Notes: generated by a model from the sequence alone, not told the origin. DNA of 64,000 bases from Candidatus Tectimicrobiota bacterium (GCA_026005175.1 BPKO01000003.1:310001-374000), one strand, 5' to 3'; shown: positions 34,452 through 44,142, numbered from the stretch's first letter. Program-made: numbers and translations.

Positions 34452-36078
34452 CGCCCGCCGGCTCCGGCTTGGGAATGGTAAACCAGAACGTCGAGCCCTG
34501 CCCGGGCGTCGACTCGACCCCGATCTGGCCGCCGTGTGCCTCGACGATTTTCTTGACGATGGTCAGCCCTGCCCCCGTGCCCGGGTACTGCTCGCGGGGA
34601 TGCAGCCGCTTGAAGATCTCGAAAATGCGGCCAAAGTGCTCGGGGGCGATGCCGATGCCGTTGTCGCTGACGCTGAAGCGGTAGTAGCGCCCTTGCTCGC
34701 TGCAGCCAATCACGATTTCGGGAGTCTTGCCGCCGGTAAACTTCAGGGCGTTGCTCAGCAGGTTGCTGAAGACCTGCACCAGCCGCACTTCGGGGTAATA
34801 GACGCGCGGCAGCGATTCGGGAAGCTCGATGCGTGCCCCTGTCTCGGCAATTTCCAGCTGCAGGTCATGCAGCACCTGTTCGAGCACTGCCCGCACGTCG
34901 ACTTCCACGGCCTGGGTGTGTTCGCGGCCGATGCGCGAGTACTCAAGCAGCCCGTCGAGGAGTTTTTTCATGTGCAGCGCTTCGTCGATGATTTCCTGGC
35001 AGAGCTGGCGGCCGGTGCTGTCGAGCAAGTGGCCGTAATCCTCGAGCAGCCAGCGGGCATAGCCTTCAAACGTGCGCAGGGGCGCTTGCAGGTCGTGGCT
35101 GGCCGAGTAGGCAAAGTCTTCCATTTCCTGCCGCAGGCGGGCGCGCTCGGTGACGTCGCGCATCACCGAGAGCAGACAGGGCTGGCCGCGGTAGTCGATG
35201 AGGCTGGTGGAGGCCATGACGATGATCCTCCGCCCCCGCTGCGTGTGCAGCTCTCGCCGCTGGCCTTCGACGCGCTGGCGGGTGTAGATCTGCTCCAGCA
35301 GGGCATCGCGCTCTTCGGGGTGGACGTAAAAGTCGATGACGTTGCGGCCTACCAGCGCGTCGGGGTGCTCGACTTCGAGAATCTCGGCAACGCGCGGGTT
35401 GGCTTGCAAGATGGTGCCATCGATGGTGGTGACGATCACCCCGTCGGGGGAGAGCTCAAACAGCGTGTGGTAAAAGGCTTCCGAGTGCTCGGGCTGGCGC
35501 TGCACTTCCGCTGCCCGTGCCACCAGATCCGGCGTCTGCCGCAGGCTTTCTCGCTCTTGCCGCAGCCGGGCCAGCTCTGCCTCCTGCGCCTGCAGGCGGC
35601 GGTAGAGCTGCACGGCCTGCCGCGCCACGCTGTGCAGCAGCGGCAAGGCCAGCTCGCGCGGCTCGGCGGGAAGGGGCGGCTCTTCGAGCTCTTCAGCCGG
35701 GGTGGGCAGGCTCAGGGCGGGATCGAAGGCCAGGCGCAGCCGCTCCGTGGCCGCCACCAGCCGCTGCGCCAGCAGCGATCCGGCCATCGTCTGCACCAGG
35801 CCGTGCAGCTCCTGCAGCAGCCGCTCGCAGCCCGCCTGCACGTGCGCCGGGGGTTCATCGGCGATGGCCTTGGTAAAGCTTTCCGCTTCCAGGCCCTCGG
35901 GGCGCCAGACGAGGCGCGTTAAGAACGGATAGGCTTCGGCTAAGGTGGCCGTGGCCAGGGCCAGCAAGTCGAGCGTGGTGGCCGCCCCCAGGTAGGGCGC
36001 CAGCTGCTGCCAAACGCAGGCAAAGAGCTGGGTGTAAAAGTGGGCCGTGGCCTGCCACTGCCGCTCGTCTTGCGCCAT
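34423..36078 (-). CDS. PAS-domain sensor histidine kinase
   Basis: 551 aa from ATG 36078 (MAQDERQWQATAHFY). Residues ~1-180 are a helical region of unknown function (possible sensor, no membrane helices), then a short coiled coil. A PAS domain follows (ELSPDGVIVTTIDGTILQANPRVAEIL) with a PAC extension (LIDYRGQPCLLSVMRDVTER). HisKA contains the phospho-His in FAYSASHDLQAPLRTFEGYA, and HATPase_c has N, G1 and G2 boxes (NLLSNALKF, DNGIGIAPEHFGRIFEIF, GTGAGLTIVKKIVEAHGG). A cytoplasmic kinase that probably phosphorylates the two small receivers downstream. Confidence 0.9.
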   Translation of the reverse strand: MAQDERQWQATAHFYTQLFACVWQQLAPYLGAATTLDLLALATATLAEAYPFLTRLVWRPEGLEAESFTKAIADEPPAHVQAGCERLLQELHGLVQTMAGSLLAQRLVAATERLRLAFDPALSLPTPAEELEEPPLPAEPRELALPLLHSVARQAVQLYRRLQAQEAELARLRQERESLRQTPDLVARAAEVQRQPEHSEAFYHTLFELSPDGVIVTTIDGTILQANPRVAEILEVEHPDALVGRNVIDFYVHPEERDALLEQIYTRQRVEGQRRELHTQRGRRIIVMASTSLIDYRGQPCLLSVMRDVTERARLRQEMEDFAYSASHDLQAPLRTFEGYARWLLEDYGHLLDSTGRQLCQEIIDEALHMKKLLDGLLEYSRIGREHTQAVEVDVRAVLEQVLHDLQLEIAETGARIELPESLPRVYYPEVRLVQVFSNLLSNALKFTGGKTPEIVIGCSEQGRYYRFSVSDNGIGIAPEHFGRIFEIFKRLHPREQYPGTGAGLTIVKKIVEAHGGQIGVESTPGQGSTFWFTIPKPEPAGDATADRAAG

Positions 36079-36116
36079 GGCCCCGTGCCTTGCTCTGTGC
36101 CCGTCCGGCGCCGGCC

Positions 36117-37253
36117 TCACAGACCCAGACCGTAGAGCGCCGAGACGTTCTCCCACAGCATCTTGCGCACGATATGCGGCGCGATGCCGGCAAACTGCTC
36201 GGCAATCACCTGCTGGGAATACGGCCAGGTGCCGTCACGGTGCGGGTAGTCATTGGCCCACATCACGTTGTCCGGAGCCAGCTCGGCCATCAGGCGCACC
36301 CCCAGCGGGTCTTTCTGGAAGGTGGCGTAGATCTGCCGCCGGAAATAGGCGCTAGGGGGCAGCGACAGCTGCAGGTCATCGCTGAGACGGTCTTCGTACG
36401 TGTAGTCCATGCGCTCTAGCACGTAGGGAATCCAGCCGATGCCGCTTTCGCCCAGCACCAGCTTGAGCTGCGGGTGGCGCTCGGGAATGCCGCTAAACAC
36501 CACCGAAGTGAGGACCTCGTCGAGCTGCATGGGCGACACCACCAGCCAGGCCCCCTTTGCCGCCGCGTGCTCCTGGCCGTCGACTTTCTGCTCTACGATC
36601 GTGCCGCCGCCTTCAAAGACGTGGAAGGAAAGCACCAGCCCCAGCTCCTCGAGCACCGCCCATAGGGGTTCCCAGTAAGGGTGCCAGATGGGCATGCCGG
36701 GCGTCCAGGCGACAAAAGTCACGCCCTTGAGCCCCAGCTCGGCGCAGTGGCGGGCTTCCTGCACGGCGGCGGCGACGTCGTGGTTGGGCAGGCAGCCCAG
36801 GCCACAGAAGCGCTGCGGGGCCTGCGCGTTGAAGGAGGCGATGAAGTCGTTATAGGCATGGTAGACCACGGCAAGCAGCTCGGGGTCGCTGATGCCCTGG
36901 CCGCCCAAGAGGCCGCGCGACACCCCCAAGATGCCGTAAATGACCTCGGCGGCCACGCCGTCGCGGTCCTGGTCTTGCTGCCGCAGCTGCGGATCGGCGG
37001 GGCTGGTCTTTTCCCCTGAAGCAAAGCCTTCGGCAACCAGGATGGCCCCGCGCCGGCCTGCCGTCAACCCCGGGCCGTAGTAGCCAAAGCGCGCCAGCTT
37101 CTTGCCGTCGCTTACCCACACCTTGCCTTCGGGCGTCTCGACCAAGTGGGGCACCCGCGCCTTCCACGCCGCCGGCACGCGGCTGGTGAAGGTGTCGGCA
37201 GGCAGATAAATGAGGTCCATGTGCGAATCTGCAGAAATCGCCACCGCAGCCAT
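36117..37253 (-). CDS. Amidohydrolase family 2 protein (ACMSD-like metal-dependent hydrolase)
   Basis: A 378-aa TIM-barrel hydrolase of the amidohydrolase_2 group (relatives: 2-amino-3-carboxymuconate semialdehyde decarboxylase, tropolonate-type hydrolases). Visible are ISADSHMDLIY (N-terminal metal motif), LPNHDVAAAVQEARHCAELGLKGV, a central His in LVLSFHVFEGGG, LKLVLGESGIGWIPYVLERMD and the C-terminal Asp in NVMWANDYPHRDGTWP. Substrate unknown. It precedes the kinase gene by 38 bases on the same strand, so the two-component genes may be in the same transcript. Confidence 0.85.
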   Translation of the reverse strand: MAAVAISADSHMDLIYLPADTFTSRVPAAWKARVPHLVETPEGKVWVSDGKKLARFGYYGPGLTAGRRGAILVAEGFASGEKTSPADPQLRQQDQDRDGVAAEVIYGILGVSRGLLGGQGISDPELLAVVYHAYNDFIASFNAQAPQRFCGLGCLPNHDVAAAVQEARHCAELGLKGVTFVAWTPGMPIWHPYWEPLWAVLEELGLVLSFHVFEGGGTIVEQKVDGQEHAAAKGAWLVVSPMQLDEVLTSVVFSGIPERHPQLKLVLGESGIGWIPYVLERMDYTYEDRLSDDLQLSLPPSAYFRRQIYATFQKDPLGVRLMAELAPDNVMWANDYPHRDGTWPYSQQVIAEQFAGIAPHIVRKMLWENVSALYGLGL

Positions 37254-37327
37254 GCTCGTTCTCCCTCTCGCGCCAGGTCACTGTCTCTGGCTTCATCATA
37301 GGCCACCTTTGCCCCAAAGGCAAGCGC

Positions 37328-39174
37328 CTAGGGCGGCGGGATAATGGGCAACAGCACGTGCGAGGGGTGCTCGGCGTCGTGGTAGACGGTGTTGTGGGCC
37401 ACCACCAGGCGCCGGTGGCGGCCCAGGGGCTCGCCGCTGTTGGGGTTGACGTCAAAGCGCGGGAAGTTGCTGCTCGAGATGTCAAGGCGGATGCGGTGCC
37501 CGGCTTTGAAGAGGTTGCTGGTGGGCTGGGGCTCGATGGTCAGGGCATAGATCTCGCCGGGGGTGAGCAGCTCGGCGGCGGTAAAGCCGTTGCGGTAGCG
37601 GGCCCGCAGGATGCCGTCGGTGAGGTTAAGGGCAAACCCCTCCGGGTCGTCGGCGCTGGGCGGGTAGACGTCGAGGAGCTTGGCGGTAAAGTCGGTATCC
37701 ACGGCCGAGGAGGAAATCCACAGGCGCACGGTAATGGGGCCGGTGACTTCCACGTCGGCTTCCAGGGGGGGCGTCTGGAAGACCAGCACGTCGGGGCGCG
37801 CCGCCAGCGGCAGGGTGTCGCGGCACACCCACAGCTCGGGGCGGCCGCGCTGGTCGAAGCCTCCGCCCTGGATGAGCTGCGGCAGCACCGTCTGCACGCC
37901 GCCGCCGATGGTGGGTACCGGATCGGCAGGGTTGAAGGTGTAGCGGCTGGGCGGGGCCCCGCGCGGCGGCGCCTCCTGCCGCAGGCTGCCGTCGGGGTGC
38001 AAGTAGAGCGGGGTCCACTGCGTGCGCGCCAGGGGCCACTCGTGCTCGGAGCGCCAGGTGCCGCCGTGCTCCAGGCGTCCCTCAAGGTTGCGGCGGCCGC
38101 TGCCGCCGCCCATCACGAAGATCTTCACCGGGGGCTCGTCCAGGATGCCGGTGGGCAGGCCCTTGAGCCAGTAGTCAAACCACCGCAAGCGCAAGTCGTT
38201 GAGGTTGTCCAGCATCGCCTCTGGCCCGAAGTCCACCTCCCCGCACCAGGTGCGGGCAAAGTCGTCGTAACCGTGGGTCCACGGGCCGATGAGCAGCCGC
38301 GTCGGACTGCGGTGGCGCTTGACGAACTCCTGGTACTTCATCGTCGAGGCCCACACGTGGTGTCCGTACCAGGAGGTCTGAACGTAGACGGGGATATCGG
38401 GGTAAGCGTCGAGGTGCTCGGCCAGGTTGCAGCCCGGATGCTGCCAGAAGGCGGTGTAGTCGCTGGTGGTGAGCATGTCGAAAAACCAGCGCTCGTAGCT
38501 CGGCGCCAGCGCCAGCGGGGAGTGACCCGGACGCAGGGGCTGGCGCCAGAGCCAGTGGGGCAGCGCCTGCAGGGCGCGGTCGAACGCCTCGCGGCGCCGG
38601 GCATCGGCGGCCAGCTCTTTGCCCTGCCGCGCCATGCGCAGCACATAGGGGAGCAGCACGCCCAGTTCGCAGGCGCCGCCGTAGCGGATGGTGCGGTGAA
38701 AGTAGCTGTAGCCGCCATCAAGCAAAAACTGCGTCTTGAGGGCCGGTGGCCGCAGTACGGCCAGGGGCCCTGCTGGGTGGCCGTGGTGTACGACAGCCCC
38801 ATGGTGCCCACCTGGCCGTCACTCCAGGGCTGTGCCGCGATCCACTGCACGGTGTCATAGCCGTCGGGCGCCTCGACCGCCGCCAGAAAATACCACTCGC
38901 CTTCGGAGGCAAAGCGGCCGCGCACGTCCTGAAGCACCACCACGTAGCCGCGGCGGGCGAAGTACTTGGCCGTCTGCACCAGGAAAGGACGCCGCTTGTC
39001 GTAAGGGGTGCGCTCGAGCAGGGCAGGGAAGCGCCCGGGGGCGCGGCCGCCATTGGCCACCGGGTAGTAGACGTCGGTGGCCAGGCGCACGCCGTCGCGC
39101 ATGGGGACCATGAGGTCGTGGTCGCTGCCGACCTCGTACTGAATGGCCGATCCGCGATAGGGAGCAGTGGCCAT
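37328..39174 (-). CDS. CocE/NonD family hydrolase (X-Pro dipeptidyl-peptidase S15 family), frameshifted
   Basis: Start ATG 39174 with AAAAGGAGAG upstream. The N-terminal part (VPMRDGVRLATDVYYP, LERTPYDKRR, VVVLQDVRGRFASEGEW) contains the nucleophile Ser in GTMGLSYTTATQQ. One base is missing at the four-G run 38764-38767; after it the frame continues through LLDGGYSYFHRTIRYGG to the jelly-roll PepX_C domain (DVEVTGPITVRLWISSSAVDTDF). Restored length is ~615 aa, normal for the family. These enzymes hydrolyse esters or amides (cocaine esterase, glutaryl-7-ACA acylase). Substrate unknown. Confidence 0.85.
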
Positions 39175-39232
39175 GAGGGCTCTCCTTTTACACCGCACCG
39201 GTTAACAAACCGCACCCCCGCGGGGGGGCACG

Positions 39233-39241
39233 TGGTACAAT
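39233..39241 (+). promoter_or_regulatory. Extended -10 promoter giving a near-leaderless permease mRNA
   Basis: TGGTACAAT ends 6 bases before the ATG at 39248, so transcription would begin at or next to the start codon. Upstream is a 12-base palindrome CCCCCGCGGGGG (39215-39226). No ribosome site is visible. Confidence 0.45.
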
Positions 39242-39247
39242 ACAGGC

Positions 39248-40270
39248 ATGCGCACGCAAGAGCTCATCGTCATCCTGCTGGGGATCCTCGTCGTCATTGC
39301 CCTGGGCGGCGTGCTGTACTTGGCGCGCAGCATCATCCTGCCCTTTGTCGTTGCCCTTTTTCTCGCTTACCTTCTTGATCCCATCGTGCGGCTGCTCACC
39401 CGCCTGCGGGTGCCGCGGCCGATTGCCGTGTGCGCGGCCTTGCTGACGACGTTTGTCTTTCTGGCCCTGATGGGCACCCTGATTTACGCCAGCGCCCAGT
39501 CCTTTGCCAAGGAATACCCCAAGTACGAGCCCAAGCTGCGGCTGCTCATCGCCACGGTGGTCACGCGCCTCGAGCTGGCGCCGCCCGACTGGCAAATGGC
39601 CGATCTGGGGAAAAAGCTGGCCAGTGCCACGGTGGCCAAAGCCCTGCTGGCCAGCCTGGGCTCTTTCGTCGCTTTTCTGGGCAACCTGCTGCTCATTTTT
39701 CTCTTCATGGTCTTCATTTTGCTGGGGCAGCACCGCCTGCCGGCGCGCATCCAGCGCGCCTTTGGCCCCGAGCAGGCGCAGCGCATCCTGCGCGTGCTCG
39801 AGGACATCACGCGGCAGGTGCAGGCTTATCTGGGCACCAAAGCGCTCATCAGCCTGGTCACCGGCGTGCTGGTCAACCTGGTGCTGACGCTGCTGGGCGT
39901 CGATTTTGCCATTTTGTGGGGGGCGCTGGCCTTTACCCTCAACTTTATTCCCCACATCGGCTCTCCCATTGCCGCGCTGCCGCCGGTGCTGCTCGCCATT
40001 TTGCAGTTTGACACCCTGGTGCCGGCCGCCTGGGCCGCGGTGTCTATTGCGGCGATCAACGTCGTCCTTGGCGGCCTCATCGAGCCGCGCCTCATGGGCT
40101 GGCACCTCAACCTGAGCCCGTTGCTGGTGATTCTCTCCTTGCTCTTCTGGGGCTGGCTGTGGGGCATTCCGGGCATGGTGCTGGCGGTGCCGATCATGGC
40201 CACCCTCAAGATCATCTGCGAGAACCTCAAGCCGCTGCGCGCCGTGAGCCTGCTGATGAGCGGCGACTGA
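39248..40270 (+). CDS. AI-2E family transporter / PerM-type permease
   Basis: A 340-aa polytopic membrane protein with about eight helices in the family layout: two or three N-terminal helices (ELIVILLGILVVIALGGVLYLA), a long amphipathic middle, then LLLIFLFMVFILLGQHRLP and the C-terminal FNFIPHIGS-like block (TLNFIPHIGSPIAALPPVLLAIL) followed by GIPGMVLAVPIMATLKII. Members include putative AI-2 exporters and Na+/H+ antiporters; substrate cannot be assigned. Single gene, divergent from the CocE-type gene. Confidence 0.88.
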   Translation: MRTQELIVILLGILVVIALGGVLYLARSIILPFVVALFLAYLLDPIVRLLTRLRVPRPIAVCAALLTTFVFLALMGTLIYASAQSFAKEYPKYEPKLRLLIATVVTRLELAPPDWQMADLGKKLASATVAKALLASLGSFVAFLGNLLLIFLFMVFILLGQHRLPARIQRAFGPEQAQRILRVLEDITRQVQAYLGTKALISLVTGVLVNLVLTLLGVDFAILWGALAFTLNFIPHIGSPIAALPPVLLAILQFDTLVPAAWAAVSIAAINVVLGGLIEPRLMGWHLNLSPLLVILSLLFWGWLWGIPGMVLAVPIMATLKIICENLKPLRAVSLLMSGD

Positions 40271-40276
40271 GGCGGG

Positions 40277-41518
40277 CTAGCCGCCGAGGGTATTTTTGTA
40301 CAGGCGGCCCTCTTGCATGATGAGCAGGAGGCTCTCCCGGTAAGCCTGGAGTACCCGGATGTCCTCAAGGGGGTTGCCACGCACCACCAGGAGGTCGGCC
40401 AGCTTGCCCGCTTCGACGGTGCCCAGCTCGTGGTCGAGCCCCAGCAGCTCGGCGTTGGTCCGGGTGGTGGCCACCAGGGCGCCCATGGGGGTGAGCACCT
40501 CGGCCTTGAGCTCCAGCTCCACCGCCCGCTGTGACTGCATGGGGCCGAGGAGGTCCGAGCCCGAGGCGATGCGCACCCCGGCGGCTGCCGCCAGGCGCAC
40601 CGCCTCTTGGCCGGTGGCCAGCGCCTCGCGGATTTTGCGCAGGTTGGCCTCGGGCACCCCGTAGTCCTTGCCGTGGCGGGCCAGCAGCTCGTAGGTGGCC
40701 AGGGTGGGCACCAGGAAGGCGCCCGCCTGCCGCATGGCCTGGGCGGTTGCGGCGTCGAGGAAGTTGCCGTGCTCGATGGAGCGCACCCCGGCGGCCAGGC
40801 AGTTGGCGATGCTGGCCGGGGTGTAAGCGTGTGCCATGACGTAGGTGCCGGCGGCGCGGGCCTCGGCCACCGCCGCTTGCAGCTCCTCAACGCCAAACTG
40901 GGTGTGGTGCAGCTCGTCGGTGGGGGACATGGCGCCGCCGCTGGCCATCACCTTGAGCTGGTTGGCCCCCTGGCGCAGCTGTTCGCGCGCCGCCCGGCGC
41001 ACTTCGTCCACGCCATCGCACACCACCCCGAAGCTGCAGCTGTCGACTTGGAGCGGGCCGCGTTCGGTGCGGCAGCGCATGTCGCCGTGGCCGCCGGTCT
41101 GCGACAGCGCCCGGCCGCTGATGAGCAGGCGCGGGGCAGCAATCAGCCCCTGCACCTGGGCCTGCTGCAGGCCCCAGTCGGCGCCGCCGGCATCGCGTAC
41201 GGTGGTAAAGCCCTGGGCCAGGGTCTCGGCCAGCACCTGCACCGCTTTGACCGTCACCAGGCTGGCCGGGTAACGCCGGTGCTGTTCCATGAGGTTGGCG
41301 TCGACGGCGCAGACGTGGACGTGGGCGTCGATGAGGCCCGGCAGCAGCGCATGGCCCCGCACGTCGAGCACCTGCGCCGTGGCCGGCAAGACCCCTGGAG
41401 CGCCGGCGCCCACTTCTTTGATGCGCCGGCCTTCGACAACCACCGTGGCATCGGGCAGCGGCTCGCGCCCCGTGCCGTCGATGAGCAACGCGTGACGCAA
41501 CACGATAAGCGAGGGCAT
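40277..41518 (-). CDS. Amidohydrolase family protein (imidazolonepropionase/prolidase-like)
   Basis: A 413-aa metal-dependent hydrolase. Metal motif HVHV in LPGLIDAHVHVCAVD, a metal-bridging Lys in NQLKVMASGGAMSPTD, His in YVMAHAYTPASI and SIEHGNFLD, and the C-terminal SGSDLLGPM with its conserved Asp. The composite beta-sandwich termini (HALLIDGTGREPLPDATVVVEG and GKLADLLVVRGNPLEDI) are typical. Close relatives cleave Xaa-Pro dipeptides, organophosphates or ochratoxin-type amides. No signal peptide. Convergent with the permease, with AGGAGG before the start. Confidence 0.88.
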   Translation of the reverse strand: MPSLIVLRHALLIDGTGREPLPDATVVVEGRRIKEVGAGAPGVLPATAQVLDVRGHALLPGLIDAHVHVCAVDANLMEQHRRYPASLVTVKAVQVLAETLAQGFTTVRDAGGADWGLQQAQVQGLIAAPRLLISGRALSQTGGHGDMRCRTERGPLQVDSCSFGVVCDGVDEVRRAAREQLRQGANQLKVMASGGAMSPTDELHHTQFGVEELQAAVAEARAAGTYVMAHAYTPASIANCLAAGVRSIEHGNFLDAATAQAMRQAGAFLVPTLATYELLARHGKDYGVPEANLRKIREALATGQEAVRLAAAAGVRIASGSDLLGPMQSQRAVELELKAEVLTPMGALVATTRTNAELLGLDHELGTVEAGKLADLLVVRGNPLEDIRVLQAYRESLLLIMQEGRLYKNTLGG

Positions 41519-41641
41519 CGGGACCTCCTGCGTGGCTGCAACTTAAGGAAAGTCACAGGGCTGCCGATAAGGAATGCACACAGACGGGAGACCCGCGTTC
41601 ATGTTCGCACGTGCCGCCTGCCATGGTCAAGGACTTCGCCG

Positions 41642-42541
41642 ATGAGCTTACTGGCCCATGCCCAAGACCTGACCGCGCACGAGCTGCGAACCCAGATTCG
41701 CCTCGCCGTGCAGCGCTGTGAAACCCTGCCCACCCTGCCCGGCGTTGCCGAGCGGCTGCTCGCCCTGGTTCGCGACATCAACTCCGCCGTCAGCGAGCTG
41801 GAAGCCGTCCTAAAGCGGGATCTCACTTGCGCGGCGCGTGTCCTGCAGCTGGCCAACTCTGCTTACTACAGCCACAACAAAGCGGTCACCTCGCTGCGCC
41901 GCGCGGCCCTGCTCATTGGCTTCAACGCCATCGAAGCCATTGCCAGCGAGCTCCCCGTGTTTGCCTGCTTTCGCACTCCCGATCCCGAAGCCATGGCGCG
42001 CGTGCTTGGCATCTGGCGCCACGGCATCGCCGTAGCCACAGTGGCAGAGTACCTGGCACACCACACGCGGCAGGCTGTCGAGACCGACCTCGCCTTCTGC
42101 GCCGGCCTCCTGCACAACATCGGCCAGGTGGTCCTCCTGCACCTCTTTCCTGACGCCTATCACCCGCTGCTGGCCCGCCTGCAGCAGGAACCGGAGACCG
42201 ACCTGCCGCGGCTGGAACTCGAGACGCTGCACGTGACGCACACCGAGGTGGGCTTCTGGCTTGGGGAAGCCTGGCATTTCCCTCCCCCCCTGCTCGATGT
42301 GATCTCCCAGCACCACTTTGCGCGCCTCACCGAGCCGCTGCTGGCCGTGGTGGCCCTTGCCGACAGCCTGGTCAAGCGCCACGGGGTGGGCTTGCCCGGC
42401 AAGACGCCGCTTCGCACCGACGTCGAGGCCCTGCGGCGCCTGCTCGGGCTTTCGCCCAAGCACTTAGAGACCTGTGATGCGATTCTGACCCAAGTCAGCG
42501 AGCAGCTGCACGCCCTCCTCCCGGCCGCCGCGGGCGGCTGA
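41642..42541 (+). CDS. HDOD domain protein
   Basis: A 299-aa protein. The HDOD core covers residues ~25-225: LPTLPGVAERLLALVRD, LKRDLTCAARVLQLANSAYYS, LRRAALLIGFNAIEAIA, FCAGLLHNIGQVVLL and HTEVGFWLGEAWHFP. The HD-type motif is partly altered (GLLHNIGQ), as usual for HDOD proteins, which are thought to be signalling scaffolds and not phosphohydrolases. There is no attached receiver, GGDEF or EAL domain. It is the true gene inside the over-long 644-aa ORF in the track. Confidence 0.9.
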   Translation: MSLLAHAQDLTAHELRTQIRLAVQRCETLPTLPGVAERLLALVRDINSAVSELEAVLKRDLTCAARVLQLANSAYYSHNKAVTSLRRAALLIGFNAIEAIASELPVFACFRTPDPEAMARVLGIWRHGIAVATVAEYLAHHTRQAVETDLAFCAGLLHNIGQVVLLHLFPDAYHPLLARLQQEPETDLPRLELETLHVTHTEVGFWLGEAWHFPPPLLDVISQHHFARLTEPLLAVVALADSLVKRHGVGLPGKTPLRTDVEALRRLLGLSPKHLETCDAILTQVSEQLHALLPAAAGG

Positions 42542-42554
42542 GTCGCAAATCGCC

Positions 42555-42583
42555 TCGACATCGGGCCGCAAATGCCGTATGAT
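42555..42583 (+). promoter_or_regulatory. Sigma70 promoter for the class III aminotransferase
   Basis: TCGACA (42555-42560), 17-base spacer, TATGAT (42578-42583), 43 bases before the ATG; GGGAGGA is the ribosome site. Confidence 0.5.
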
Positions 42584-42626
42584 GGCGGTACCGGACGCAC
42601 TCGCCCTGTGACGGGAGGACGGCAGG

Positions 42627-43994
42627 ATGGCCCGAGAAACCCGCTCGATTGCCGAGGAGTATGCAGCGCGCTTTGCCCAGTCGCGCCAGCTCTTTGCCGA
42701 GGCGCAAGCCCTTTTGCCCGGCGGCATCACCCACATGGCCCGCGCCTTTGACCCCTTTCCCCTCTACATCGACCGCTGTGTGGGCGCCTACAAATGGGAT
42801 GTAGACGGCAACCAATACATCGACTACTGGATGGGGCACGGTGCCATGCTGCTGGGCCACGCCCATCCGGAAATCGTGGCGGCGATTCAGGCCCAAGCCA
42901 GCCGCGGCACCCATGCCGGCGGCAACACGCGCCTGGAAATGGAGTGGGCCCGCCTGCTCACCGACTTGGTGCCCTGCGCCGAACAGGTGAAGTTTACCAG
43001 CTCCGGCACCGAAGCCACGCTGCTGGCGCTGCGCGCCGCCCGCGTCTACACCGGCAAGCGCAAAATCATCAAGTTCGCCGGCCACTTCCACGGCTGGCAC
43101 GACTACGTGGCTTGCGGCGTGCTGCCGCCTTACGACGTGCCCATGTCGCCCGGCATTCCGGAGGCGGTGCAGCAAACAGTGCTCGTGCTTCCCTTTAACG
43201 ACAAGGAAGCCCTCACGCAGGCGCTGGAGAGCTCGGACGACATCGCCGCGGTGATCGTCGAGCCCGGCGGCGCTTACAACGACACCGTGCCGGCCGATCC
43301 CACCTTTCTCACCCACCTGCGCCAGGAAACGGCTCGCCGCGGCGTGGTCTTGATTTTCGACGAGGTGGTCACCGGCTTTCGCTACGCCGTGGGCGGTGCC
43401 CAGGAGTACTTCAACGTCATTCCCGACCTCACCACCCTGGCCAAAATCATGGCCGGCGGCCTCAACGGTGGGGCCGTGGTGGGGCGGCGCGACATCATGG
43501 AGGTGTTTGCCCCTGGCGCTGACCCCGTGCAGGCGCGCTACCACCGCATCCCGCACCCGGGCACCTTCAACGCCAATCCCCTCTCGGCCGCTGCCGGCAT
43601 CGCCGCACTGCGCCTCATTGCCACCGGCGAGCCGACGAAGCGGGCTCAGGAAATGGCCGACTTGCTGCGGCAGGGAATCAACGAAGTGCTTGCCCGCCGC
43701 GGCATTCCCGGCTGTGCCTATGGCCGCGCCTCGATCTTCAAGACGTTTATCGGCGCCGAGCCGCCGCGCCTGACGCGCTTTGACTTTCGCAACGCCCGCG
43801 AGGAAGCCGACGTCTTGCTGCAGGGAACGCCGCTTGCCCCGGTATTGCGCAAAGGGCTGCTGCTCAACGGTGTCGACCTCATGCGCGTGGCGGGCTTCGT
43901 GTCGGCAGCCCATACGCCGGAGATCATCGAGGCCACGGTGCAGGCCTTCGACCGCACCCTGGCCCGCATGCAGCAGGAAGGACTGGTGCCCTGA
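42627..43994 (+). CDS. Class III PLP aminotransferase, glutamate-1-semialdehyde aminomutase-like
   Basis: A 455-aa class III aminotransferase. LLPGGITHMARAFDPFPLYI and YIDYWMGHGAMLLGHAHPEIV start it; VKFTSSGTEATLLALRAAR binds PLP phosphate; FAGHFHGWHDYVACG stacks the cofactor; VLIFDEVVTGFR holds the Asp; TLAKIMAGGLNGGAVVGR carries the PLP lysine. It is similar to HemL but longer, and the substrate-side residues are not obviously HemL, so heme synthesis should not be assumed. Likely an omega-amino-acid or beta-amino-acid transaminase. Single gene with its own promoter. Confidence 0.87.
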   Translation: MARETRSIAEEYAARFAQSRQLFAEAQALLPGGITHMARAFDPFPLYIDRCVGAYKWDVDGNQYIDYWMGHGAMLLGHAHPEIVAAIQAQASRGTHAGGNTRLEMEWARLLTDLVPCAEQVKFTSSGTEATLLALRAARVYTGKRKIIKFAGHFHGWHDYVACGVLPPYDVPMSPGIPEAVQQTVLVLPFNDKEALTQALESSDDIAAVIVEPGGAYNDTVPADPTFLTHLRQETARRGVVLIFDEVVTGFRYAVGGAQEYFNVIPDLTTLAKIMAGGLNGGAVVGRRDIMEVFAPGADPVQARYHRIPHPGTFNANPLSAAAGIAALRLIATGEPTKRAQEMADLLRQGINEVLARRGIPGCAYGRASIFKTFIGAEPPRLTRFDFRNAREEADVLLQGTPLAPVLRKGLLLNGVDLMRVAGFVSAAHTPEIIEATVQAFDRTLARMQQEGLVP

Positions 43995-44038
43995 TGCGTT
44001 CGCGCAAACGGCTTGCGTCCCCCACGGTTTCCCACTAC

Positions 44039-44044
44039 TATAAT
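44039..44044 (+). promoter_or_regulatory. Consensus -10 box for khpA
   Basis: TATAAT (44039-44044), about 100 bases upstream of khpA. TTGCGT lies 20 bases upstream, a long spacer. The ~95-base leader shows no obvious structure to me. Confidence 0.45.
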
Positions 44045-44142
44045 GTCGCCGTAGTGCCCCGAGCACTGCAGGTCACCGAGAGCGGGCGGACGCGAGCACC
44101 CTCACCGCTGTGTGCGGGGACACCGTTGCCGAGGGAACGCCC

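Noticed and set aside
42627-43994. Naming the class III aminotransferase hemL
   Set aside because: It is longer than HemL and stands apart from heme genes; only the general class III features are clear.
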